Assembly: GCA_008973525.1 (NCBI GenBank)
Contig: WACJ01000047.1
Location: forward strand, 1,488,001-1,552,000
Reading direction: 5' to 3'
Source of the DNA: Stenopsyche tienmushanensis
Lineage: Eukaryota > Arthropoda > Insecta > Trichoptera > Stenopsychidae
DNA length: 64,000 nucleotides
Part shown: positions 48,911-62,475 of the stretch, in pieces
Layout: the number at the start of each line of letters is the position of its first letter
Numbering within the stretch: position 1 is the first letter of the stretch
Translations under genes and position numbers: made by a program
Notes under the pieces: generated by a model
What the model saw: only the letters and a program-made list of their open reading frames with translations
What the model was told of the DNA's origin: nothing
The model's database searches: none

Positions 48911-50690
48911 TTTTCTTTGAAATAATTAGTTACTAATTCTTCACTATCTGAAATAAATGGTCTTTTTAGTTATTCCCCATGAGTGAAATAATTTCTAAAA
49001 TTGAATATTATTTAAGTCTTATATTTAATTTGTTTGACTGCATTAATTAAACATACTGATTATTCAACTAATGCAATTGTTCAAAAACTGAGGTAAACTT
49101 GTTAAATACTAATTAATTAAAATGATCTTCATCACTGCGTTGGGATATTATCAATAATTAAAATCTTAATTTAAGTATAGTCAAATGCTTTATTGATAAA
49201 TAACTTGAGTTGTACATATAACCACTGCCAACAGGAAATAATTGACAAATGGACTTAGGCCACTTTTAATGTATTAAAAAATTGCAGCGTGGTAGATTTT
49301 GAACTCAGTACATTTACGATTTTAAGCCATCAATTTACGTGAATCACAAATGGTGCATTATCTTAAAATTAAAGAATGCTTAAGATATATAATGCGACTC
49401 TCAACTAATTGTAATAAATTTACAAAACATAAAGATTGTCTTTTTTGGATTGGGAATTATGGGTTTTATTAAAATTACTTTACATTATTAACTCTTTATA
49501 ATCCGCTGATATTTTGTTAACCGATTTTGTTGTAGTTCGTAATTTTTTTAAAGCAAAGAATTAAATTACATTCGGACTTCAGATAAAATTTTCACAAAAA
49601 CACAGCATATGTGATGACGATCCATAAAGAGTTAATAATACATTCAAAGATACAACTATAAAATGTTTACAAACGAAGAGGTAATTATCATTAAAAATTT
49701 ACAATTAATACTTTATTATTATTTTAGAATTAACAACTTATAGTTACAAAAGCATTGCTAGAATTTGCTATGAATGTATTCATTTGAAACAATGCCATTA
49801 TTTTTTAATACTAATTTTTACTGAGCTAAAAGCTTTTTCATTTTACAAACACTATAAAAAATTCATAATTTGATTATATATTCTCAATGAATGTGTGCTT
49901 TATATCATTGCCTTGTATTTATTACATTGTTCTTTAAATAAATATTGTATGTTAATTAAGAATTCATCGACATTTTTAGAGTCAATGATAAATCAACTGT
50001 TCAAACAACTAATTATTAATTCTCAGTCAATTTGTCCTCATTATTGCACTTTTATTAATTTTTAAATCTATACTTTAACAGCATGCTATCATAACTATTA
50101 ACTAGCTGATTACGCATGAACTAAAAATAACAGCATGCTGCATGTTAATAAATTTTACACAAGCATCGTCATTTGGTATGTATTTTAACAGAACATCGAT
50201 CGGCATGCAAATATCACCTAATAATTTTTCGATTTGACGATTACACACGATACACGGTCACAGATACCATATGGTGCGAGCATATGTATGCATCACAGGC
50301 TGAAAATATATCCACAATTTCTTTAAACATGTAAATTTGAATATTGTGCGGACATCTGTATAGAACTAAAAAATGTTTCATACCACAGGAGTCAAATTTA
50401 AGCCTATATAACATATTCTCATGAAATCTGACTCTGTAGAAAAAAATCATGAAACTGCAGAATGACAATAATACAAATATAAAAAGGCTCAGACTAACAA
50501 GTTATCGTTGGATTATTATGGGACAATTGCATTAGGTAGGTATATAAATATTATTGCTTTTGGCGAATAACTCAATTTCGATTGGTTTGCCTAGGATACT
50601 ACTATAGCGGAACTGTAGAAAAGGAAATGCTGCTTTATAAAAATAACATTAACAAATGTTGTGTTACGTAAATAAATATTGATTTTTAAC
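48911..50690. other. Intergenic DNA, no supported gene
   Basis: AT-rich. The frame at 50241-50468 (minus) is unrecognised. Nothing else found. Confidence 0.4.
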
Positions 50691-50694
50691 ATAT

Positions 50695-52056
50695 ATAATA
50701 GATTGTCCTGTTAGGAATGTCGTTTTTTAAATGAATGAGTTAAATTCAAACAAAAACGTTATTAATTAATTTCATCGATACAATGTATTCTCTTTCAGTA
50801 GATACAATCCAACGAGTTTTGATATAAAATATTATTCGATTCCTCATTTCATCTTTTCTATATTCATGATTTTTTCCTCGATAAATGATGTTGCATCGAT
50901 CTAAATAAATGATAGTCGGAAAGAGCAAGGTCAGGAGAATAAGGTGGATGTGGAATAGTTTGCCAATTGAGCTCCGTTAATTTGTTTTTGGTCATCTTTG
51001 ATTTATAGGGTCGCCCATAATGATGTTGCTAAAGAATTTGGCAATGGTTGACTACACTTGGCCTCTTTGTACTCAACGCCACATTCAAATTTTCTAATTG
51101 TGAACAATAAATCTCCCTTGTTATGGCTTGATCATATGGAAGGACGTCATAGTTGATTATCTTTTTGGAATCCCACTAAACATTTAAAAGAGATTTTTTA
51201 CTGGTAGACCTGGTTGAGGGGTTGGTCTCTTTACTTGCCCCTTTGAAAGCCAATGTCTTTTGCATTTTTGATTTGAGTACAACACCCACTTTTCATCTTT
51301 AGTCACAAGATAGTGTAAAAACGGTTGTTTCTTTTCATCATCACCAACACATACTCACGCTCATCGCCTTGATCTCATCAGTAACGTTGTGAGGTATCCA
51401 AACCTCCTGTTTTATAGTCTTTCCTATTTTTTCAATGTATTTGAATACTCTTTCGGAAGTATCTAAGCTTGTCTGTTAATTCTCGTATAGTCTGGTTGGA
51501 TTTGATTCAATTTTAGCACGCAGAATATCGTCATTCATTTTAACCTTTCTCTCACTTCGGACCTTATTTTCTAAACTAATATTTTCACTTTTAAATTGTT
51601 TAAACCATCTCTGACCTTTGCTAATTGAGTGCAAGTATCTTTGCATTGTTGACCAAGTAGCCCGAGTCTCGACGTTATTTCTTGACACGCTTTCAGCATT
51701 TCGGTATCGAATTCAGTAGGTCTCCCACTTCGATAGTCATCAACTTAGACTAAAATTGCCACTTAAGAATCTTCGAAACCATCGTTGACACTTGTCGACC
51801 TTTAGAATTTCACTGTAACATTGCAAATCTTCTTAATTGTCTTTGTTGCATTACAACTCATTTTAAATGGAAAGAGCGTAAGATGGTGAATATGTTTTTC
51901 TGATGGCTACGTGTCTGCCATGATGAAGATAATAAGTTTACTTTGATCTGTTGATGAATAAATGAGGTGTATAGTCTACCTAATAAGATCAGGTCAGCGA
52001 ACAAATGATATGTAACAACATGCTATCAAAATACTTGATTCATTATGGGTACCTCT
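50695..52056 (-). mobile_element. Mariner-type element, decayed, with non-matching ends
   Basis: Minus-strand transposase pieces in shifting frames: WSTMQRYLHSISKGQRWFKQ and FKSENISLENKVRSERK (51688-51476), WDSKKIINYDVLPYDQAITR near 51,170, NVALSTKRPSVVNHCQIL near 51,060, QHHYGRPYKSKM (usual HDN/ARPH motif with the Asp lost), IPHPPYSPDLALSDYHLF near 50,920, then YRGKNHEYRKDEMRN. Left terminus AGATTGTCCTGTTAGGAATG does not pair with the right terminus (AGAGGTACCCATAATGAATC, read inward), so the copy may be chimeric or nested. Dead. Confidence 0.75.
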
Positions 52057-52434
52057 AATATTATAGTTTCAAAAATTCCTCAAAAATGTTGAAATACGTG
52101 TTGCAAACATGAAGAAATGAGAAAGAACAGATAACTGACCTATGCTCCCATATCCATACTCGTTACAGGCAAATCCTAGCTGATGTTAACGTATAAAACT
52201 AGATGATGTTTTATTGACTACATACAATCTTCAAAACTATATAATAAAAAGACTATTTAATTATTTTTATAATATGTTGTGGTTTGAAAACACAAAATAT
52301 GTAAATATAATATTAGGCATTAATATTTTGCGTGCATTTGAGATCGTCTATTCTAGTAAGTTCTCCATTAGAATGAGTAAATTATAAACAATCGACACAA
52401 GTAGAATATTTTATCTAGTTATATTTATCGAGTT

Positions 52435-52560
52435 CAGCAATTCTTAAACGTATGTAGTCCGCAGATCCCTTATAATGGTCAAAATAAATTTGAAGTATGT
52501 TTGTTTTTTATATTTTCGTGGATCCCCAGGGGTCTTCGGATCCAAGTTTAAGAACTGCTG
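52435..52560. mobile_element. hAT-type MITE, 126 bp, with near-perfect 8-bp target duplication
   Basis: TIRs CAGCAATTCTTAAACGTATG on the left and GATCCAAGTTTAAGAACTGC (then TG) on the right. Flanks ATCGAGTT and ATCTTGTT match at 6 of 8 positions, fitting a hAT 8-bp duplication. No coding capacity. It ends 46 bp before the candidate alternative exon at 52607. Confidence 0.75.
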
Positions 52561-52606
52561 ATCTTGTTGATAACACATTGATTTAAAAAAATATTTTTTC
52601 TTTCAG

Positions 52607-52803
52607 TACTATCAATTTTATTTTGTTCAATGTGCAAGGAAAATAACGAAGAGGAAGGAGAATCTCCTCTCGATGAAAAGCCAAAATCCGAGCCATTTCT
52701 ACTATGGAATCCACTCCCCATTCAAGTTTATTATGCCATAGTTCAATGCTTTACTATTAATAACATATTGCCTGAAAAACACTATGTCATAGTAAATACA
52801 TAA
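52607..52803 (+). CDS. Candidate alternative terminal exon (phase-compatible with KdelR exon 4), product unknown
   Basis: A strong acceptor (pyrimidine-rich tract ending TTTCAG at 52601-52606) precedes a reading frame open for about 65 codons to a TAA at 52801-52803. KdelR exon 4 leaves one base (G) of a split codon. Joining it here gives GTA (Val), as in the normal junction, and the frame stays open to the stop. The tail reads LSILFCSMCKENNEEEGES, then an acidic/proline part (PLDEKPKSEP), then a hydrophobic part (FLLWNPLPIQVYYAIVQ), ending EKHYVIVNT. This would replace KGKKLQLPA and make a 266-aa protein. I do not recognise the tail. It could be the last exon of another plus-strand gene whose earlier exons I cannot see, or chance. 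A second frame after the same acceptor is open for only about 44 codons. The exon lies 6.7 kb past the normal KdelR stop. Confidence 0.35.
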
Positions 52804-55800
52804 AAAATATAAAGTTAAACCTGTTAGTTTAGTTAAAGTTAGATCTTAATAGTGTACTTATTACATATTTCAATGCTTATTCAACTATTTTTCTTTGAAT
52901 GTAAATACATCTTATATCACACAAATAACAAAAATTCATATCTTAGATCGCTTTAAAAAATGCAAAAGACAACATTGTCTTTTGTTAAAAAAATCAGTTT
53001 TAATGAAGTAACAATTATAATGATACAAAAATACAAAAGTTTAGGAGAATCAGTGCAAAATATATTGTTCGTACATGTCCATTAATAATGGAAAAGATGG
53101 AGAAAGCTCTCATCTGGATAGAAAACTGCATTTTAAACAAAACTGAATAGAAATTTAAAAAACGTCGATCAATCACCATCCAAGGAACTGCAGCACGGGA
53201 AACTGATATTATTTGTGCAATTATTTGTACAATGCTGATACATTCTCATTTTGTTGTTTTGATATTGTAAGTAAACAAAACGATAGTCTACTGCAATGAT
53301 GTAGTTGCCGACATTTGTAACAAATATTGGGATCGACAAATGACTTGTATACAAAAAAGAAAATTTTTAGAATGGAATTTAATGGCGGAATGTATTCAGA
53401 TTTCTAAAATTGTTGTTGATGTCTGCAACTTCTTGCGTTGAAAGCTCGGGAAGACTATAACTTTCCTGATTTACATTGTTTAAGCACTGATTGAAACAAA
53501 ACATTAGCTTTGTAGAAATGGATGCGAAATTTCAGTCGCTGCCTCCTGCAATATAATGATCATTCTACATTTTTTTTAAATTGTAAAGGTGGTTTAAAGA
53601 AATTGCGTCATGGTTTGAGAGTGGCTGATAAATTAAAATGTTATTTTATAGAAAATTTTTCAACGAGAATAAGTTTAAATTCAAGAGGAAATTACAAAAA
53701 TACCTTTAGACCCTTATCATGAAATATATAAAGTAGGTTTATTAAAGAGTTTTAAAATGTTAAAGGATTCTTAAAACTTATTATGAAATATGTAAAGTAT
53801 AATAATAAGAGCTTTAAAATGTTAAAGAATCTTAAAATTTTGAATAGTCTAGCAGTGAATGAAAACGCACAATCGATTTTAAAGGAGGCCAAAGAAGTAG
53901 GATTATAAGTGCTGGTGATGTAGAATGATCAATGTTATTGAAGTATTTTTAATAACTTTTTAACCTTTTTAATAACATATTTGTATATTTTCTGTATTGT
54001 TTATTAAAAAAATATATATGTAATAAAATTTCTATATTTTTTGGAAGACAACATAATCACAGTATAACTTCGATCCTTGGATAACACAGGATTTACATTA
54101 CGAGATATCTTTGTGGAACAGAACCGAGTTTATATTAAGAATGGAATAGATGGAATTTTACTATTGATTACACGAACATAAATTACACTGAAATTATTCC
54201 CGACATAAAATATCTCTTATCTCATTGTTTCCCTACCAAAATGTATCTCATAGCAAAATACAAACTAAATGGTACAAGTGTCAATAAAATAACATTGAAA
54301 TACAACAACTAATATTTATATATTCAGTGTGTACTTACACTATTTATAATTCATAATAAAAATGATAAGATACAGATAGTTTAATATTTACAGTGTACAT
54401 CATATGTTAATGAATAAGAAGAATTTGTCTAGTTACATAACGATATATAATCACAATATTTTTACTTCAAAATTTCATTGTCTAAATAGCATTCAAAAAA
54501 GCGTAATAATAGTTCACATTTTTACAAGTTTTGTATGAAACATAAAAGACAGTAAAATTTATTAGTTAGAAAATTACTCGTTTATGTTTCTGTTTTACAA
54601 TACTTTTCAGTATGCTTAAGAAAATTATTGTTTCCATGAGAGATCTGATAACGGTGATTTTATTTATGGCGAGAGCCAATAAAAAAATAATTAACAATAA
54701 AGGCATGATATAAATATTGTATTTGTAAATTTGCACAAGTCAACGAGGTTTTTTCTTGACTAAAAAACTGAAATTAATTTGCAATATTTTATAATAGTGG
54801 CGTAAGACGTTGCATTTCGATTTATAAGAAAATAAACATATTACTGTATTCTTTATCAGAAGTAATTCATATTCTTATGCCATAATATAACATTAAATAT
54901 ACATATTTATTTAAAAAAAAAAAACAGCCTTTATAATGTGCTCTATTGAATTGTGCTGTCTTAAGATTGGCTGTTATATTAATCCAAAGATCAACAATTA
55001 ACATAATGCGTCATATTTATCAATGTGAGATGCTGAACAAGGCACAAAATACACATTTTACTATTTATTTTTGATAAAAATCATATGATCTAAAGATTGA
55101 ACACTTGCATAAACATTTGCTATACTTGTATCACATAATTTAAAATAGATCTATAAAGAATATATATACAAATACAATTGAAGTATGAACATCTTTTGAT
55201 AAACACAGTTCGTTGAAAATAAAGCATTATTCTAGGCATCTGTAATTTTTTTTTTTTTAATGAAAAACATGACAATTTTGGAACATGTACAATATATTTC
55301 TCATATCAAGACATTATAACATGTTTAATTTAATTTTGAAACTAATATCAGATCACAATTTAAAGTTATTCATATAAATAACACTATATTTTGTATGTTG
55401 AATGCGTAAATAATATGTACAGAACTCATCGCAGTACAATTAGCATATACTATTATTATATATCAATATGAATGTAACGTTGGAATCTTTAAAAATGTAT
55501 CATTACATCAATCATGCTATTTGAGATATTTGCGGCTGCTGAAGACATTTACACTCAAGATTTTTATCACCACCATGAACGTGGGTGTTTTTGTTATTTT
55601 AAAATTATCTTATCCCATTTACACAACCTTTTTTATTACACTTAAAAATATGTTTGGAAATGAAACTCAAACATTACGTATTGCAAGTAGTTTTTTTTTC
55701 ATTTTCTATGTGCTGCGTGATAGTAAAACTGCATGTTTTATAGGCTGACATTGTTCTTTGGCCTGCCCGATGCGTATGAATAATGTGATGGTTGTCGCGT

Positions 55801-56216
55801 AATTTTGTGGCAATTGAATTTTATTTCCTATTGTAATATACAATCTGAAATTCTCAGGATTAAGTTGATACAATTTTGAAAATTGCAAACAGCACAAAAA
55901 TAAATTGCACAGCCTCAATTAAAAAAAAAACAATAATTAAAAGGTAAATACTTATTTCTCATGAATCGTGATATGGCTATTTAATTTTTTTATACATTGA
56001 GCAATATTGCAATGACTAGGTTTTAGCATTTGGCTATAAAAACTTACATTTTTTGAGTAAAATGTGACATAATTTAACAGATTTAATACCTATATTGTAG
56101 TGGATGGCATCTTTTTTGTAATGGAAAATGCTAAATATGCATCATATAGTATATTCTAATACAGTCAGCTACCTGGTTTATTAACTACGTCATTGTAAAA
56201 TAGCACTATAGAAATG
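52804..56216. other. Intergenic DNA, no supported gene
   Basis: AT-rich, with a tandem duplication at 53714-53840 and otherwise short unrecognised frames (53522-53722, 55521-55748 plus; 55706-55918 minus). CACAGTATAACTTCGATCC near 54,060 weakly resembles a pogo-type end without a partner. Confidence 0.4.
53714..53840. repeat. Tandem duplication, two units of about 63 bp
   Basis: Unit 1 (53714-53777) and unit 2 (53778-53840) share TTAT-ATGAAATAT-TAAAGTA, AGAG-TTTAAAATGTTAAAG and TCTTAAAA, with a few substitutions and small indels. Confidence 0.7.
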
Positions 56217-58673
56217 CTACAAATCATTAATAGTAAAATAAGTAAATTCCTTTTCCATCGTCAATAATTTATAAACATCTTTTTTACCACTGAATTTGAT
56301 TCCTTTAGTGTTATATTCAATACTTTTTTCCACTAAATTTTTATTCAAAATATGAACATGTGGATGGTTTAAGTATTCTTGTACATCCATCCAAACACAA
56401 CCAACCAGTTCCCTCTCGCATTGCTTTATTACGGACGACGTTGGAATTAGATTGACTATCATATATATGTCTGAATTTCCAAACATCATTTTATGTGCAT
56501 GACGAAATGCAACTATTGAATGAAAATTGGCATCAATGCCAGTTTCTTCCTTTACTTCGCGCACAGCAGCATCAATAATGTCTTCGCCTGAAATAAATAA
56601 AAAAATACATAAATGTTACGTTTATTTCGCATAATGTTATTAAATATTACCTCTTTCCACATAGCCTCCCGGTAACTTCCAATGAGGTACTTCAAAATAT
56701 TTTTCTCTGACGACGAGCACTTGATTTTGTTCATTTATAACTACAGCACCAACGCCGAGATTCGTGTGGGCATATGGTGGTATGTTACATGGTTCTTCAA
56801 TCTTTGGCAACCATTTGTACAACATAACGAAACCTTCACGGGCATGATGAAAATTAAATCCATTCTATAAGTCACAATATTAATATGAAATAAAATTATC
56901 ACTATAAATATGAAATTAATACATAAAATGATTGATTTACTTCAGTTAAAATAGGAATCCAACCAGAATCTTTCAAATGGACTTTAAACCAAATTCCTCT
57001 TCTGCCATTGTCTATCCAAGAGCTTAATGATTCTAAAAAAATATGATACAATAAATTTATATTATTAGATTGAAGATATTCGTACAGTATGCAATTTTGT
57101 GTAAATTTTTTGTTCGGCACAATATCCACCATCTTGAAACGAGGAAATAATGTTCTCCAGATTTTAGTCGACTAACAAAATATACAATATGCATTATCAA
57201 AAGGATGACTGAGACACAACTGAGATCAAAAAGTAAGTATGAAAAAAACGACATTCCTAATGGGACAATCTATTATGTTTGCTTTTCATTCATGTAATAA
57301 AAGTACAGTAAGTCCCTCCTGAACACTGCTTCAGTATTATATACAGTATTCCAGAATTGGTTTACCAAATATTTAGTTATTTCGTTTGGATAATATAAAT
57401 GCTATGATTCTTCAATAAAGAATATTGAAGAATCATTACAAATACAATTGGTGAAATTCTTTCCAACGACAATCTTGACGAATCAATAGAACAACAAGTG
57501 CACTAAGATGACGAAATTAACATTTTAGATGAGGAATAAAAGGAACTTTCAACGTATTTTCTAAAAAAAAGTTTGGCTGCTATATTGGAAATTAGGAATT
57601 ACTAAACGCGATCAGATACCGGTTCGCTAACATAATTAAAAATATATAAACATGACTCGATCAATCTTATAAACTCAATTATTAGAAAATAATTTCAATT
57701 TTTATAAGAGGATCTGAGGCAAGACAAATTGTCATTGATGTCATGTCTTGCTAAAAGAAACAGGAAAAGGAAAAAAATGTTAGATGACGCGTTAAGTAGT
57801 ATCTTACTGTGCGCCTCATTAAGTTAAAAAATACTTGTTTTGTAATAAATGTGGTTGATATCACATTATACTAATTATGTGGCTTTGGAACTACAATCGG
57901 CCTTTTTGATATTAAAATGTGTATAGAAAGTGATTTAAATAATTTTCCTTTTCAAAATATATTCAAAAGATCGGATTTTACGAATACTTTTGTACTTATG
58001 TATCTCATTCTGTGATAAGCTCTAAATCTAAACTTCATATAATGTCATTGAGCGAGAACATGGTTAATATGCTTTTAGATGTTTTTATCCCACACGGATT
58101 AAGTATTTTGATTTGTGTACGTTTTGCTAAAAGTTAATTTTGAGTTCGCTAAGCTAAACTAAACACCATTGTAGAGTGCATTTTTATTTGAAAGAATATA
58201 TAAATGAATAATATCCAGGGTAAAATTATTCCCACATGGCTTTAAAGTCTAGTCTTCTATCATATGACATAATCTGTTCTTTGCTAAAATAATCTGAGAT
58301 AATTATTTCGCTTATGTACACATACTGATAAAACAAATTAAAAGGAATATATAATACGATAATAAATTATAAAAAAGAATAATTATCTTATCAGTGTTGT
58401 AAATGGAGAAATAAACCACTATTTATTCAAAAACATTTATACGCACTTGTTCGATTTAGATTCGGCCAGATATTCAATTAAGAATTTAGGGGTTACGTTG
58501 CCATACTTTTCATATACAATCTTTCTTCAAATATATTTAACGATTGGCTTACCCTTTAATTTTTCCGGAAAAGCAGGAAGATCACAATTTTCCACGGATG
58601 AATCGACTGTTATCCCTTTGTATCGATCGCCTATTCCATTGAACAGCGAGCTGGATATAGCTTCATTTTGCAT
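56217..58673 (-). CDS. NUDT6: NUDT6-type Nudix hydrolase, 4 coding exons
   Basis: Family role: a Nudix pyrophosphatase-fold protein related to vertebrate NUDT6, with a distinct N-terminal domain before the Nudix domain; the physiological substrate is not settled. Coding exons (minus strand): 58553-58673, 56941-57032, 56651-56864, 56217-56587. The sum is 798 nt, giving 265 aa with all phases consistent. The N-terminal part contains FNGIGDRYKGITVD, then SSWIDNGRRGIWFKVHL and GWIPILTE. The Nudix box spans the exon 3/4 junction and is complete (GYVERGED, then AAVREVKEETGI), fitting G-x5-E-x7-R-E-U-x-E-E-x-G-U with all catalytic glutamates. PPYAHTNLGVGAVV and WKLPGG are family signatures. The ATG at 58673 has A at -3. 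An acceptor-like TTTTCAG just upstream (58699-58700) suggests a further 5' exon, probably untranslated. A minus-strand AATAAA sits at 56182-56177. Intron 1 holds a mariner-type TIR remnant. Looks intact. Confidence 0.93.
57242..57275 (-). repeat. Mariner-type terminal repeat remnant in NUDT6 intron 1
   Basis: Minus strand ATAATAGATTGTCCCATTAG then GAATGTCGTTTTTT matches 50695-50728 with only two differences over about 33 bp. No transposase adjoins it here. Confidence 0.6.
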
Positions 58674-58702
58674 GTTTATAAAATTTGTTGAATACTGCCT
58701 GA

Positions 58703-61560
58703 AAACATTCCATGTAATGAGATATTACAATCAATATGTACATTTTATCTGATGCAAATAATCTATATAAAAAGGTACTAACTTTACATTGAAATTGATA
58801 GATTGTATTAATAGAACACGAGGGCAAAGTCCCGTTTTGCCTTTTGTAGAAAATAGACGTGAACTAACAATACACTTTGATAAAATTCGTTGCATTTATA
58901 AATGCGTATTAATTAATACGCAGAATATTTAATATAATATAAAACTTTAACGTGAGATAAGATCAAGAAAAGCACTCTGTCATCTCATTCGTCTAAACAT
59001 GATCACATTGTGATACTGGCGCGTTTGTGAATCTGTCTAATGTCAGCTGATGTTTTATAATGAGGATTCGCGAACACGCCACTGTCATAAAATGCGATTA
59101 TAAAAAGATTTTTATTTTATTAAAATATGCCGAACTACAAATGTTATTAGTACATAAGTATTTTTCTTCGATTGATCCTCGCGATTTGATTTTTATTGCG
59201 CCATTAATTAATTAAATTTAAAATATTAAATAAATTGGTAAAGGAGCTTAAAAATAAATACAAATTTAATGCTTAACCCGCCCCATTTGTTTTGTGTAAA
59301 CATGTGATTAATATATAATATTGTAGATTTTCCAAGAGCCATTTAAATCATCAACATGATTTGAAAGCGTTTTAAAAAAAATGGGAATACAAATGAGCAG
59401 TACGCGAAACTCTCAATGACGACGCGCAAATGCTTTTTAGCCGTTTCTCCGTCGAGCATAAAAATTAAAATATTTATAAATAAATACATTTACATGTAAA
59501 TCTTTGTCATTTTATAATAATAATCTTGAATAATTGTTCAAGAGCATCCACAATAAATTTAATTGCAGCCAACCTAAATTATCGTCGATAATTTAATCAG
59601 CGGTTTCGCAGATAAGACGCAATGAAGTTTCAATATTTTTATGAACTATGATCACACACGGAAATAAAAATGCAGAGTGACTAAGCATTGAAGATTTTAT
59701 TTATAAATATATATTTTATTCAAGATCAAACGATTGACATCGCGAACATAAGTCAATCATCGATTATTTACAGCTAAAATAGATTAAAATTGTATAACAC
59801 TTGGTCTGGCGAGATCTATATATAATATGCATTTTGGATTATTCTATAAATATTGCAGTATTTATATTCATTCATCTTCACTATTCTTATGCAGAATTTA
59901 TTTGAATATATTTATCTAATACTTCTCTTTACTTTATGTTTATTCTATTAGTGTTCCTGTTAATATTGTTAACCCAAATTCTAGCTTGCAATCGTAAGTC
60001 GATATGATGTATGTATTTTGTTTAAGTTATTTATTCCGATGTATTTGCTATGTAGTAGACTGGGATTCCCAGATTTTAATTTGTTTCCTAGTACTATGTA
60101 CTTCAAGGTGGGACTCCCAGTCAATAAATACCAAGTGAATATCCTTTCGTTTACCTTTAGTCAAATATTTATTTTGAATTTATTGCCTACGCAATCGCTC
60201 TAGCGTTCTAAACATTTTCTATAAATAAATTGTAAATTCATAACCTCAATAATTCGACAATATTATTAATGTAGAATATTTATTATAAAAGATTTTTTTT
60301 AATTATGCGAAAAAATAAGTTTTTAATATAAATAAAAAAAAATACTTTTAATTTAATTACTTTTTATTAAAAAAAATATTTTTTACTAAAAAAAATATGT
60401 TTTATTAAAAAAAAATTATTCACCTGAAGTTGGATTGAAAACCGAAAAATCTGTTATTTTTCCTGAAACGAAAACTAATTGAACCGATATAAATTTTTTG
60501 GAACTGAATTGGAATGAAAACCAAAATGAAAAACATAACGGTTCGAAGCCCTACACATACAATACACAAATCACCAAAAATATCATTAAAAAATGGTCCG
60601 TTTCTTTAATACTCTCTCTTGGCGTAATTTAAACTTGAGACCATTCGATTTTTCGATCTGGGACAAATTCTATTATTTGGCTCTTTTTCTGCCTTCGATA
60701 TGTGCGGTTTCTTATTGAGAAATCACTATTACGCGGCATGTAAGCGGTAGATAGCCTACTTCAAGGATGCCCAACCAAAAGTCGATCTTAAAGCAAAATT
60801 TGGTCGATCCCGAAAACTTCCGTGAATTTTGAAAAAATATGTTATTTTATATAAATATATTTACAGACGAAGATCAAAAATAAAATCCCGGAGATCAGAC
60901 TATTCGGCTCGACTTGATTCGTGCTTATCTGCTAATTTAGGGTATTAACAAATGATCAAAGTAAGACCGTGGTCACGAAATTCTTTCACAACGGTTTTCA
61001 GGGTTGTCTTGTAAACATCTTGATAATGCATTCTCTTGGAATATTTAATACAATACTTTTACGTCAAGTCAAACCTTTTTCAACTCAAGTCAAACTTTTT
61101 AATTTTAAATTAAACCATTTTAATTTCAAGTTAAACTATCAGATGTTAGATGTGTATCAGCTTTATTATAATAACAAAGGACCCGTTTCTTGACAATTGT
61201 TAATCCATAACATGTGTTCCAGTAAAGGACTGCATTTAAAAATTATTGATTTTAAAAATATACATTATTCTGTTACGTGCTTCTGTTCTGTACAGATCTG
61301 AGTAGAGACTGCTGTGAAATTATTATAAATTAAGTTTTATTTTTTTCGGTCCCTCAAAAAATATGTTATTTTTAAAAAAATGTGATATCTTTGAAAATGA
61401 GTGCTAGCGAAGAAACCAAAAACATGTCATTATTAAATTAAATATGAATTATTTTGTAAGCACATATTTAAAAAAAAAACATTTTTAGGTTTGAAGAGGA
61501 AGTGAAAATGATGCAGAGGACTAACTTATTGAAACTGCTTTTGATACAACTAATTCATAA
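58703..61560. other. Intergenic DNA upstream of NUDT6, no supported gene
   Basis: Contains the probable NUDT6 promoter and 5' UTR immediately upstream of 58,673; its start site is not determinable. Short frames at 60018-60203 and 60969-61193 are unrecognised. The segment 60,425-60,560 (GAACTGAATTGGAATGAAAA, GGTTCGAAGCCCTAC) resembles 23,640-23,720. Confidence 0.4.
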
Positions 61561-61680
61561 TATTTTTAGGGAAATATTCAGTCTGACAGGATTTGCTAAA
61601 ACACAATGAAAGGAAATGTAAAGACTGTAATTTCTCTGATCATTGGTCACCGTATAACGGAACTCATAACGTGCACAAAA

Positions 61681-61782
61681 GTATTTAGAGTATTGGGGAC
61701 TAAGTGGGAACTAAATATAACAAAATTAGATGCATTTACTGCTCTGCAATATGTCCGCAGTGCATATGAGGCAAAAAAATGA
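61681..61782 (+). pseudogene. Possible piggyBac-type transposase fragment
   Basis: Plus strand open to TGA: VFRVLGTKWELNITKLDAFT then ALQYVRSAYEAKK. The pattern W-E-x-x-x-x-E/K-L-x-A-F-x-x-L-x-x-x-R-x-A-Y-x-A-K resembles the early part of some piggyBac-like transposases. Too short to be sure. Surrounding frames are broken. Confidence 0.3.
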
Positions 61783-62475
61783 AATTTGAAAATGATTTTT
61801 TTAAAAACTAAGAGCAAGAATGTTATTATTGAAATTATGAAGTTTATACAATATCATAAGAGCAAAAGAAATCAGGGCTTAAAAACCAATAAATTTTATA
61901 TATGGATATTTTTCATGCGATTTTGAAGTTATGCGGTTGTCAAAAATAATGGAACCTATTCATCATTTTTTTTTATGGAGAACAAAGCTTTTTTTATGCG
62001 AATACGCATAAAAAGCAGACAGCAATATCGAGCGAATGATGATGTGAAGGTATGATACAGACGAGATGGATGTAGTCCATTCCTGTGAATGTATATTGAA
62101 GAGGCCCAAAGTTCTGCAGTGGACTGTTTGTAGCTGCACTATGATGATGATATAATATTAAAAAATAAATTCGTTAATAAAAAAAATACATTTTATATCG
62201 TTTTTAAAACATCATTTTTTTGCTGGTTTGAATAAAAGTTTGGAAAAAAGCACCTTTTTGGGGGTAATTTTTAAATATAACGTAAATTAAATAAACATTT
62301 TGACCTGGTTTTGCGAATATCTATAGCCATACATGTGTTAGCTCGTAAAATTTCAGACCAATCGGTGACTTGATTTTTCAAAATTCTTTCCACACCGCAT
62401 GCAAAAATGTCGTTTCGATAAAAGCAGATTTAAAGTTTTACGTACCAAAAAAATGTTGAAAAGGGAAATATACTA

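Noticed and set aside
58447..58752. Plus-strand frame of 101 codons
   Set aside because: Antisense of NUDT6 coding exon 1, whose minus-strand reading matches the family and splices in phase.
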